64,000 nucleotides of DNA, from NCBI RefSeq assembly GCF_002913715.1, contig NZ_PPCE01000009.1:744001-808000 (forward strand), given 5' to 3'. Shown here in pieces: positions 57,146 to 64,000 of the stretch; the first letter of the stretch is position 1; each line of letters starts with the position of its first letter. Below the pieces are notes generated by a model. That model worked only from the letters and a program-made list of their open reading frames with translations, ran no database searches and had not been told where the DNA came from. The position numbers and the translations under genes are program-made. This DNA comes from Campylobacter concisus (GTDB taxonomy: Bacteria > Campylobacterota > Campylobacteria > Campylobacterales > Campylobacteraceae).

Positions 57146-58864
57146 TTATAAATTTGGATTTATCTTATAAGTACTCAAATCATTTCCCTTTGTATCCATA
57201 ACATGCACAGCGCATGCGATACAAGGATCGTAAGAGTGAATTTTTCGTATTATCTCAAGTGGCTTTGAAAGATCAGCGATCTTTAAACCAACTAAGCACG
57301 CTTCATAGCTTCCCATTTGATTTTGTGCGTCTTTTGGAGAGGCGTTCCATGTGCTTGGTACGACTGCTTGCCAGTTTGTGATAACGCCATCTTTTATGCG
57401 GCACCAGTGGCTAAGCGCACCTCTTGGAGCATTGCCTTGAAAATTTCCTTTGTACTCTTTTTTATTATCGATTACATATTTTGCGCAAGTCTCTTGATCT
57501 GATTTTAAATTTTCGATCAAAGCATTAAATGCATCCATTGTGTGCTCTGCTACTACTTTTGCCTCGAGCATACGAGTAGCGGTTCTGCCTAGAGTTGAGA
57601 AAACTGCACTTAATGGCAAGCCACTCTTTGACAAGAACTCATCAACTACTTTTTTAACTCTCTCGTTGCCTCTAGCGTAGTTTATGACGATGCTAGCAAT
57701 CGGTCCTACTTGCATAGGCATGCCATCATATCTTGGTGCTTTGATCCAGCTATATTTGCCTTTTGTATCAAAAAGCTTACTATGGGCTAGTTTGCCCTCA
57801 GCGTCTATGCTCTCGCCGTCAATAAGGCCTGTGTAGTTTGCCTCAGTCTCGCCGTCGTATGGGTGGAGCGCTTTGTCGTTTTTATACCAAGACCTAGTAG
57901 CTTCTTCGGTGATTTTATTTTCATCGATATCATAAACCTTATTAAGATCGCCATTTAAAATATAGCCACCTTTAAATAGATGGTCATTTTTGCCGATCAA
58001 AAACTCATCGTAGCAGAGTAAATTTGCCACACCAACATCGTTTAGAACGCTTGGCTCATTACCATAGGCTTTAGCTGCCATCAAGATATCTGGATAGTAA
58101 GCTCTATCAACAAATTCTTTGATCTCGGCAAATTTGCTCATATATTCGCCCATTCTAGCTGGATCCATAAGGTCCATCACACAGGTCACACCGCCAACTG
58201 TTAAGCTTTGTGGATGTGGGTTTTTAGCGCCAAAGATAGCCATCATCTGAGCTGCAGTTCTTTGAATTCTTAAACACTCTAAGTAGTGAGAGAGGACGAT
58301 TAAATTTTGCTCTGGCGTAAATTTATATGTGCTATGTCCCCAGTATGCGTTGGCAAATGGTCCAAGATTGCCCTTTTTAACAAAGGCTTCAACCCTCTCT
58401 TTTACCTCTTTTAGCTTGTCTGCGCCTGTTGCAAATGGCGTGCTTGTGTATTTAAACGCCTCCTCGCTAGCCTTATGCACGTCTGCGCTTAGTGCAGAGA
58501 CGACGTCCGCCCAGTCCATGCCGTGGAGCTGATAAAAGTGCACGATGTGATCGTGAAGATATAAAGCTGCGTTCATGAGCGTTCTAGTTAGCTCGGCATT
58601 TAACGGAGGCTTGATACCAAGAGCATTTTCAACTGCGATGATGCCTGCTCGGTAGTGTGAGTATGTACAAACGCCACAAATTCTTTGCATAAAAAAGCCA
58701 GCATCTCTTGGGTCTCTGCCTTTTACGATCTGCTCTAAGCCACGCCAAAGAGTTGAGCCAGAATACGCCTCTTTTACAACATTATTTTCATCTACAACAA
58801 CTTCTATTCTTAAGTGTCCCTCGATACGTGTTATAGGGTCTATTACTATTCTTTTTTCACTCAT
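57146..58864 (-). CDS. hydB: Nickel-dependent hydrogenase large subunit HydB
   Basis: Protein of 572 residues, group 1 membrane-bound uptake type. The N-terminal Ni-site motif is RICGVCTYSHYRA, the C-terminal one DPCIACAVH. Cleavage after that His would remove 18 residues (from VMDTKGND to the end), the task of HydD. It oxidises H2 at the NiFe(CN)2CO centre. Exported with HydA by the Tat signal of the latter. It lies 9 bases after hydA. Confidence 0.98.
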   Translation of the reverse strand: MSEKRIVIDPITRIEGHLRIEVVVDENNVVKEAYSGSTLWRGLEQIVKGRDPRDAGFFMQRICGVCTYSHYRAGIIAVENALGIKPPLNAELTRTLMNAALYLHDHIVHFYQLHGMDWADVVSALSADVHKASEEAFKYTSTPFATGADKLKEVKERVEAFVKKGNLGPFANAYWGHSTYKFTPEQNLIVLSHYLECLRIQRTAAQMMAIFGAKNPHPQSLTVGGVTCVMDLMDPARMGEYMSKFAEIKEFVDRAYYPDILMAAKAYGNEPSVLNDVGVANLLCYDEFLIGKNDHLFKGGYILNGDLNKVYDIDENKITEEATRSWYKNDKALHPYDGETEANYTGLIDGESIDAEGKLAHSKLFDTKGKYSWIKAPRYDGMPMQVGPIASIVINYARGNERVKKVVDEFLSKSGLPLSAVFSTLGRTATRMLEAKVVAEHTMDAFNALIENLKSDQETCAKYVIDNKKEYKGNFQGNAPRGALSHWCRIKDGVITNWQAVVPSTWNASPKDAQNQMGSYEACLVGLKIADLSKPLEIIRKIHSYDPCIACAVHVMDTKGNDLSTYKINPNL

Positions 58865-58873
58865 TTTTTCGCC

Positions 58874-60019
58874 TTATTCTTTATCTTTACTCATAGAAGC
58901 TATAACAGCGTGAGCTGCTATACCAATGCCTGTAAGAGCTAAAATTCCGATGCCAACTTTATCGCTGACATTATCAGCTCCAAGACCCAAAACAGTATCA
59001 AAGAGTCTATCTGCCATAGGCTCTTCAAATGGTCCCATCGTATCCCAGAAGTCTGGTTCTGAGCAGCCTATACAGCCGTGTCCCGCTTGAACTGGCCATG
59101 ATGTGTGCTGGTTAAATCTCTCGCGTGAGCAGTTATTAAATGTATATGGACCTTTGCAACCTACTTTGTATAAGCAGTAGCCATTTTTTGCACCTTCATC
59201 GCCGAAGTTTTGGACAAACTCGCCAGCGTCAAAGTGACCACGTCTTTCGCAAAGATCGTGAATTCTTAAGCCATAAGCCCATTTTGGCCTATTATAAACA
59301 TCAAGCGCTGGAAGTGTGCCAAAAAGTAAGAAGTGAAGCACGTTGCCAACGATATTTTTCTCACTTGGTGGACAGCCCGCAACATTAATAACTGGCTTAT
59401 CAGTTACCTTTGAAAGTCCCACTGAATTTGATGGATTTGGCCTTGCAGCTTGAATGCCACCAAAGCTAGAACAGGTACCGATCGCAAAGATAGCAGCTGC
59501 ATCTTTTGAAGCATTTACAGCATGAGTTTTACCTGTTGTGCCATGAGGTCCAACAGTTAAGAAATTTTCAGTCGCACCAGTTGGAATACCTCCCTCAACT
59601 AGCAGGATGTATCTACCTTTGTATTTTTCAATAGCACTCTCTAAATTTTCTTCAGCCTGCCAACCAGAAGCTGCCATGATAGTTTCGTGGTATTCAAGGC
59701 TTATGTAGTCAAATATAAGACTATCTATGCTTGGAGCATCGGTTCTTAGTAAGCTCTCGCTACAACCTGTGCATTCTGCCATATGAAGCCATATCACAGG
59801 AAGCCTATCGCTAAGCTCAGCAGCACGAGCAACCATCGGTGTCATCGCACTTGGTAGAGCCATAAAAGCTGTCATCGCACCAGCCCACTTCATAAAATCA
59901 CGCCTAGTAAAGCCCTTCTCTTTTAAAAGCTGCGCAATACTTGAGTCGCTTTTCATCTTAGGCAACGCACTAAGCTCACTTAAGCGCCTATCTATCTTTT
60001 GACGCAAGTCATTATTCAT
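58874..60019 (-). CDS. hydA: Hydrogenase small subunit HydA, Tat-exported
   Basis: Protein of 381 residues. The twin-arginine signal reads KGFTRRDFMKWAG, with a cleavage expected near VARAAEL (about residue 68). The proximal cluster cysteines are in ECTGCSESLLR and further in GTCSSFGG and VAGCPPSEKN; the distal and medial clusters are in the His/Cys-rich C-terminal half (HDLCERRGHFD, CIGCSEPDFWD). A C-terminal hydrophobic helix (about 350-370) anchors it. It carries electrons from HydB to HydC. Ribosome site AAAGGAG. First gene of the hyd operon. Confidence 0.98.
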   Translation of the reverse strand: MNNDLRQKIDRRLSELSALPKMKSDSSIAQLLKEKGFTRRDFMKWAGAMTAFMALPSAMTPMVARAAELSDRLPVIWLHMAECTGCSESLLRTDAPSIDSLIFDYISLEYHETIMAASGWQAEENLESAIEKYKGRYILLVEGGIPTGATENFLTVGPHGTTGKTHAVNASKDAAAIFAIGTCSSFGGIQAARPNPSNSVGLSKVTDKPVINVAGCPPSEKNIVGNVLHFLLFGTLPALDVYNRPKWAYGLRIHDLCERRGHFDAGEFVQNFGDEGAKNGYCLYKVGCKGPYTFNNCSRERFNQHTSWPVQAGHGCIGCSEPDFWDTMGPFEEPMADRLFDTVLGLGADNVSDKVGIGILALTGIGIAAHAVIASMSKDKE

Positions 60020-60362
60020 ATAAGCTCCTTTGCTTGAAAATTTTACTTTTGTTAATAATATCTTTGTTTAAAGAAGTAAAAAATTATTTTATAAAATTAA
60101 TATTTATAATTAAATAAATTTTAACTAAAAAATTTAAAATCCCTTTTTTGCGATGTATTTTCAAAATATAAAAAATAATATTTTGAGGAATTTTATTTTG
60201 TTTTGATGAATTTTCAATATTTTAAGTACATTATTCTGAAAGTAAATATCAACTATAATTTTTAATGATTTTTAAAAATTTAGCATATTTAAGACGAGAG
60301 AAATTTTTGAGATAAAATTTTTAAAAGCCCAAATGGGTTAAATTTAGGCTTTTAAAGTTGCA
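60020..60362. other. AT-rich upstream region of the hydrogenase operon
   Basis: About 340 bases with no gene. It must contain the hydA promoter but is so AT-rich that no single -10 stands out. A weak NikR-like pattern was considered and rejected. The flgH terminator lies at its right end. Confidence 0.5.
60321..60355 (-). terminator. Terminator of flgH
   Basis: TTAAAAGCC (60321-60329) pairs with GGCTTTTAA (60347-60355); inner CCCA/TGGG can extend part of the structure. It lies 8 bases after the flgH stop, and on the minus strand the stem ends in TTTTAA followed by AAATTTTATC. Confidence 0.65.
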
Positions 60363-61070
60363 TTAAAATGGCCAGATAGCTTCCATAAGCCTTGTACCCC
60401 AAGGTTTTTTGGTTGATTTGTCTAGCTCACCTTCGGTTTTATACAAAATTTTGGCGTCAGCTATGTATTTTGAGTCGATTTCGTTGTTTTGTGAGATGTC
60501 GTAAGGTCTGATGACACCGCTTACTTGCATGATCTGCTTTTCGCCGTTTATAAGTAGCTCACGGCTACCCTCGATAAAGTAATTGCCATTATTTAGTATT
60601 TTTATGATCCTGGCTGAAATGGTTGCGGTAAATTTCTCGCTTCTGTTACTCGTGCCACTTCCTGTAAATTTATTGCCACCGCCTGCTTTAAAGCCGATGT
60701 CACCGTATTTATTTAGATTATCAGCCACAGTTGAAAGCGGTGCAGCCCCAGCTGTGAAAACACCGCCACCAAGCGAGATAGTGCTATCTTTATTTGTACT
60801 TTTACTACCAGTTGAAGTTTGGCTTGCATTTTCTGAGATGACGATAGTCACGATATCATTTACATTCATCGCCTTTCTGTCTGAAAATAGCGGATTCTCG
60901 CCCTTGCCAAAGAGGCTGCCAGCATTGCTTTGTCCGGTTCCACTATCTTTTGAAGGGAGTTGCTCGACATAAACTGGGGGTTTCATATTGATATGAGGAT
61001 CAGCACTTGGTGTGCAGCCAGTGCAAATAATGCCCGCAGATAAGACGAGCCAAATCGTTTTATGGTTCAT
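60363..61070 (-). CDS. flgH: Flagellar L-ring protein FlgH
   Basis: Lipoprotein of 235 residues with signal MNHKTIWLVLSAGIICTGC; Cys19 is the lipidation site. The family core follows: SLFGKGENPLFSDRKAMNVNDIVTIVISENASQ, then the stretch with IIKILNNGNYFIEGSRELLINGEKQ and VSGVIRPYDISQNNEIDSKYIADAKI (each cited in part only). It forms the outer-membrane bushing of the flagellar rod. It is a single-gene unit with a sigma-54 promoter upstream. Confidence 0.96.
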   Translation of the reverse strand: MNHKTIWLVLSAGIICTGCTPSADPHINMKPPVYVEQLPSKDSGTGQSNAGSLFGKGENPLFSDRKAMNVNDIVTIVISENASQTSTGSKSTNKDSTISLGGGVFTAGAAPLSTVADNLNKYGDIGFKAGGGNKFTGSGTSNRSEKFTATISARIIKILNNGNYFIEGSRELLINGEKQIMQVSGVIRPYDISQNNEIDSKYIADAKILYKTEGELDKSTKKPWGTRLMEAIWPF

Positions 61071-61108
61071 AAAAAATGCCTTAAAATAAGTATCTTTGTG
61101 CTAGAATT

Positions 61109-61126
61109 AAGCAATTTAAGTTCCTA
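61109..61126 (-). promoter_or_regulatory. Sigma-54 promoter of flgH
   Basis: Minus strand: TAGGAAC, five bases, TTGCTT, with GG and GC separated by 10 bases. It fits the Campylobacter sigma-54 consensus TTGGAAC-N5-TTGCTT in all but one or two positions. RpoN-driven rod, ring and hook genes are known in this genus. The expected start is near 61099, about 30 bases before the ATG. Confidence 0.8.
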
Positions 61127-61138
61127 AAAAGGTCGCAA

Positions 61139-62506
61139 ATGAAAAGTTGTTACGTTTTTACAGACAAAAATTTAGCACATCTGCAAGAAATTATAGCTAC
61201 AAAATTCAAAAAAGTTGAGATTTTTAAGATAATCCCAGATGAAAACGATAAAAATAACTTAATAAATTCAAATGAAAAAGAATTTTTTCTAAAATTTATA
61301 GATAAATTTGAAGAGCTAAAAGCTAAAAGCGACTTTGTCATAGTTCTTGGCTGTGAGGGCTTTAGCGTCTTTGGCAAAAGCGAGCTAAATTTAAAGCTAG
61401 CTAGAAATTTAAACGCACCAGTTTTTGATGAAAACGCAAGCGAGCTAAGGGTGTTAAATTTAAACTCAAAACTTCTAATCACCGATAATTTTGATGAAAT
61501 TTTGAGCTACAAAGCTGACATCATCACACCATTTAAATTTCAAAGCTTGCTTCTAAAAAGAGCTAAAGCGGCGAACAAAACCGTTGTTTTACCAGAGAGT
61601 GACGATGAGAGAATTTTAAAAGCGGCCCACATCATACTAGAAAAAGATGCGGCAAATATCATCTTGCTAGGACTTGAAGATGAAATTTCAAAAAAAGCGG
61701 CCGCTTTGGGGCTAAATTTAAGCAAAGCAAAGGTGCTAAACCCAGCACAAAACGAGCTGACAGATGAATTTGCAAAGAAAATTTATGAGCTTAGAAAGCA
61801 TAAAGGCGTGGATGAAGCCAAGGCAAATATGCTTGCAAGAGATAAAATTTACTTTGCTACGATGCTAATTCATGAAGGCATAGCTGATGCCTTAGTAAGT
61901 GGCGCTACGATGAGCACAGCTGATACGATCCGTCCAGCTTTACAGATCATAAAAACAAAGCCAAATGTAAGTGTGGTAAGTGGGGCATTTTTCATGGCAC
62001 TTGAAGAGGAAATTTTGCTTTTTGCCGACTGCGCCGTCACGCCAAATCCAAGCACAGATGAGCTAGCTAGTATCACGCTAAGTAGCGCTCAAACGGCAAG
62101 CGCTTTTGGACTTAGCCCAAAGATCGCTATGTTGAGCTACTCTACGGCTGAGAGTGGAAGTGGGCCTGATGTGGAATTTGTAAAAGAAGCTGCCAAAAAG
62201 GCGAGCGATCTTGATGCGAATTTAAAAATTGCAGCGCCAATTCAGTTTGACGCGGCCGTTGATCTAAGCGTGGCTAGTAAAAAAATGCCAAACTCAGAGG
62301 TAGCTGGGCATGCAAATGTCTTTATCTTTCCAAATTTAAACTGCGGAAACATCTGTTATAAAGCAGTTCAGCGAAGCGCAAATGCTCTAGCTGTGGGTCC
62401 GATACTTCAAGGGTTAAAAAAGCCGGTAAATGACCTAAGCCGCGGTTGCCTTGTCGAAGACGTGGTAAATACCATCTTAATCAGTGCCATACAAGCAGGA
62501 GAATAA
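61139..62506 (+). CDS. pta: Phosphate acetyltransferase
   Basis: Protein of 455 residues. The C-terminal catalytic domain (about 135-450) has [41 protein letters not shown] and [14 protein letters not shown], all typical of Pta. The N-terminal 130 residues are a shortened version of the regulatory domain of long Pta proteins (about 700 residues in E. coli, about 500 in C. jejuni). It converts acetyl-CoA and phosphate to acetyl phosphate. ackA follows one base after its stop codon. Confidence 0.95.
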   Translation: MKSCYVFTDKNLAHLQEIIATKFKKVEIFKIIPDENDKNNLINSNEKEFFLKFIDKFEELKAKSDFVIVLGCEGFSVFGKSELNLKLARNLNAPVFDENASELRVLNLNSKLLITDNFDEILSYKADIITPFKFQSLLLKRAKAANKTVVLPESDDERILKAAHIILEKDAANIILLGLEDEISKKAAALGLNLSKAKVLNPAQNELTDEFAKKIYELRKHKGVDEAKANMLARDKIYFATMLIHEGIADALVSGATMSTADTIRPALQIIKTKPNVSVVSGAFFMALEEEILLFADCAVTPNPSTDELASITLSSAQTASAFGLSPKIAMLSYSTAESGSGPDVEFVKEAAKKASDLDANLKIAAPIQFDAAVDLSVASKKMPNSEVAGHANVFIFPNLNCGNICYKAVQRSANALAVGPILQGLKKPVNDLSRGCLVEDVVNTILISAIQAGE

Positions 62507-62507
62507 T

Positions 62508-63704
62508 ATGAGAATTTTGGTTTTAAACTCGGGTAGTAGCTCAATAAAATTTCAACTTTTTGCAATGGATACCAAAACCAGTCTAGCAAGCGGTCTAGTT
62601 GAGCAAATCGGTAGCTCCAGCTCAAGAGCAGTACTAAAAGCAAATGGCGAAACCTATGAGATAAAACGCTTCATAAAAGACCACCATGACGGGCTTGAGG
62701 CGATGAACGAGCTCTTTGTCACATCACACACCTTGCACGATCTAAGCGAACTTGATGGTATCGGACATAGGATAGTTCACGGGGGCGAGAGCTTTTTTAG
62801 CTCAATGATCGTTGATGAAAGCGTCATCAAAAAGATCGAGGAGATAAGCCCACTTGCCCCTCTTCACAATCCAGGGCACCTTGCTGGCATCAAAAACGCA
62901 ATGAAAGAGAGCAAAAACGTGCCTCACGTGGTCGTTTTTGACACAGTATTTCATCAAAGCATGCCAGAGTACGCCTACCGCTACGCCCTACCATACGACG
63001 TTTGCAAGACTCATCACATCAGAAAATACGGCTTTCATGGCACATCACATAGATACGTCTGCAAACAAGCGGCCAAAATGCTTGGCATAGAGTTTGACAA
63101 ATTTAACGCTATCTCGCTTCATCTAGGAAATGGCGCCTCAGCCTGTGCGGTACAAAATGGCAAAAGTATCGATACCTCGATGGGGCTTAGCCCGCTTGAA
63201 GGGCTCATAATGGGCACAAGAAGCGGCGATATGGACCCAGCTGTGGTCATTTACTTGCTAAATATCGGCGTTTTAAAATGGAACGAGATAGATAACTTTT
63301 TAAACAAAAAAAGCGGACTTTTTGGAATTTGTGACTCAAGCGACATGAGAGAGGTTGTGGCCAAAATGCAAAACGACGAGCGAGCAAAGCTTGCTTTTGA
63401 AATGTTTTGCTACCGAGTAAAAAAATATATTGGCTCATATTACGCCATTTTAGGACGCGTTGATGCACTTATATTTACTGGCGGTATTGGCGAGAATGCA
63501 CCAAACACAAGGCAAAAAATTTGTGATGAACTAAAGCATCTTGGTATTCACATAAATCACGATCTAAATTTCCAAGACATGCAAGGCGAGAGATGCATAG
63601 ACGGGGATGACGCTAAGATAAAAACGCTCATCATCCCAACAAACGAAGAGCTAGAAATCGCGATAGAAACGGCTAGAGTAATAAAAGAGAACAAAGCCAA
63701 ATAA
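62508..63704 (+). CDS. ackA: Acetate kinase
   Basis: Protein of 398 residues from the ATG at 62508, preceded by AGGAGAAT; an ATG 24 bases earlier lies in pta and is rejected. Motifs: [64 protein letters not shown] and [13 protein letters not shown]. It turns acetyl phosphate and ADP into acetate and ATP, or the reverse for acetate use. Forms the pta-ackA operon. Confidence 0.98.
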   Translation: MRILVLNSGSSSIKFQLFAMDTKTSLASGLVEQIGSSSSRAVLKANGETYEIKRFIKDHHDGLEAMNELFVTSHTLHDLSELDGIGHRIVHGGESFFSSMIVDESVIKKIEEISPLAPLHNPGHLAGIKNAMKESKNVPHVVVFDTVFHQSMPEYAYRYALPYDVCKTHHIRKYGFHGTSHRYVCKQAAKMLGIEFDKFNAISLHLGNGASACAVQNGKSIDTSMGLSPLEGLIMGTRSGDMDPAVVIYLLNIGVLKWNEIDNFLNKKSGLFGICDSSDMREVVAKMQNDERAKLAFEMFCYRVKKYIGSYYAILGRVDALIFTGGIGENAPNTRQKICDELKHLGIHINHDLNFQDMQGERCIDGDDAKIKTLIIPTNEELEIAIETARVIKENKAK

Positions 63705-63793
63705 ATAGATGTTTAAGCCAGACTTGATATATAAATTTTAAGCCTAATTAGTTTTAAAATAGAATTAGCGTTATTTTTAGGTTATAAGATAAA

Positions 63794-63825
63794 AAGCTTT
63801 TGCGAGTTTAAAATCGCAAAAGCTT
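63794..63825. terminator. Bidirectional terminator between ackA and lpxD
   Basis: Perfect 12-base stem AAGCTTTTGCGA/TCGCAAAAGCTT with an 8-base loop between two converging genes. On the minus strand it is followed by TTTTATC, on the plus strand by GCAATCAATTTTT. Confidence 0.8.
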
Positions 63826-63829
63826 GCAA

Positions 63830-64000
63830 TCAATTTTTCTTAAAAAATCTCAAAATTTTTGCTTGAAGTTTAAACTGATCTGAAAGCTCCATTATCGGAT
63901 AAGCTCCAGCGTATTTTTTGCCACCAGGTAGATCTTTGCTAACGCCTCCACGTGCTGCGATCTGCGCGAAGTCACCCACTTTTACATGACCAGCTGAGCC
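63830..64000 (-). CDS. lpxD: UDP-3-O-acylglucosamine N-acyltransferase LpxD, C-terminal end (partial)
   Basis: The last 56 codons of a minus-strand gene entering from the right edge; stop TGA at 63832-63830. It reads GSAGHVKVGDFAQIAARGGV, then SKDLPGGKKYAGAYPIMEL, ending ILRFFKKN. The left-handed beta-helix turns and the GVSKDLPGG end match LpxD, which adds the N-linked acyl chain in lipid A synthesis. With only 56 residues, another hexapeptide-repeat acyltransferase such as LpxA is less likely but possible. Confidence 0.75.
   Translation of the reverse strand, partial: GSAGHVKVGDFAQIAARGGVSKDLPGGKKYAGAYPIMELSDQFKLQAKILRFFKKN

Noticed and set aside
60105..60129. NikR-like pattern TATAATT-N11-AACTAAA upstream of hydA
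   Set aside because: The second half matches the Helicobacter NikR consensus at only 5 of 7 positions, in a region so AT-rich that such matches are expected by chance.

Overview
The window is a stretch of chromosome from a Campylobacter, most likely one of the hydrogen-using oral or gut species around C. concisus, C. curvus, C. showae or C. rectus. The evidence is low-to-moderate GC with AT-rich spacers, the gene order ctpA-purC-purS-purQ-(Cj0515-like)-plsC, the mdh/oorDABC block, a Tat-exported methylmenaquinol:fumarate reductase (mfrABE), monomeric isocitrate dehydrogenase, and a Wolinella/Helicobacter-type hydABCDE hydrogenase locus. Species assignment is inference. I see no tRNA or rRNA gene, CRISPR array, IS element or prophage.

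Layout. 1-3.2 kb (minus): 5' part of an alpha-2-macroglobulin-like protein directly downstream of pbpC. 3.25-5.3 kb (plus): UvrD/Rep-type helicase. 5.3-9.8 kb (plus): MacA-MacB-TolC-type efflux operon, followed by a probably truncated gene and a 0.8-kb non-coding stretch with a degenerate repeat. 10.8-12.2 kb (minus): YqeY and Ppx/GppA. 12.3-13.9 kb (plus): PiT phosphate transporter. 14-16.6 kb (minus): clpB with an exact sigma-70 promoter and an HspR-like operator. 16.8-21.7 kb (plus): ctpA, purine genes, a conserved periplasmic or membrane protein and plsC. 21.8-23.8 kb (minus): chemoreceptor. 24-25.9 kb (plus): htpG, with an operator of the same architecture as that of clpB. 26-29.7 kb (minus): mfrABE. 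30.1-35.9 kb (minus): a metal-chelate uptake locus (TonB-dependent receptor, methyltransferase, permease, ATPase, binding protein). 36.2-42.1 kb (minus): icd-mdh-oorDABC. 42.2-45.6 kb: mltG and a DUF3971/YhdP-like gene arranged head to head with overlapping 5' ends. 45.9-60 kb (minus): a 14-kb hydrogenase island, hydABCDE-hypF-nikR-(DUF2157, GDYXXLXY)-hypBCDEA. 60.4-63.7 kb: flgH (minus, sigma-54 promoter), then pta-ackA (plus). The window ends in the 3' end of lpxD.

How the genes work together. The hydrogenase would oxidise H2 at the periplasmic face and pass electrons through the HydC cytochrome b to menaquinone. MfrABE can return (methyl)menaquinol electrons to periplasmic fumarate. Icd, Mdh and OorDABC supply the oxidative-branch TCA reactions, and Pta-AckA gives acetate and ATP. 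NikR sits inside the hydrogenase island and probably couples it to nickel status. ClpB and HtpG look co-regulated by a heat-shock repressor of the HspR type.

Most genes are conserved core functions. The observations most worth a second look are the shared HspR-like operators, the metal-uptake locus with an embedded methyltransferase, HydE as a diverged HypF/Kae1 relative, the DUF2157/GDYXXLXY pair inside the hydrogenase island, the 59-bp divergent gene overlap, the perfectly symmetric divergent promoter at 3.2 kb, the repeat region at 10.1-10.3 kb, and the high density of AAATTT.
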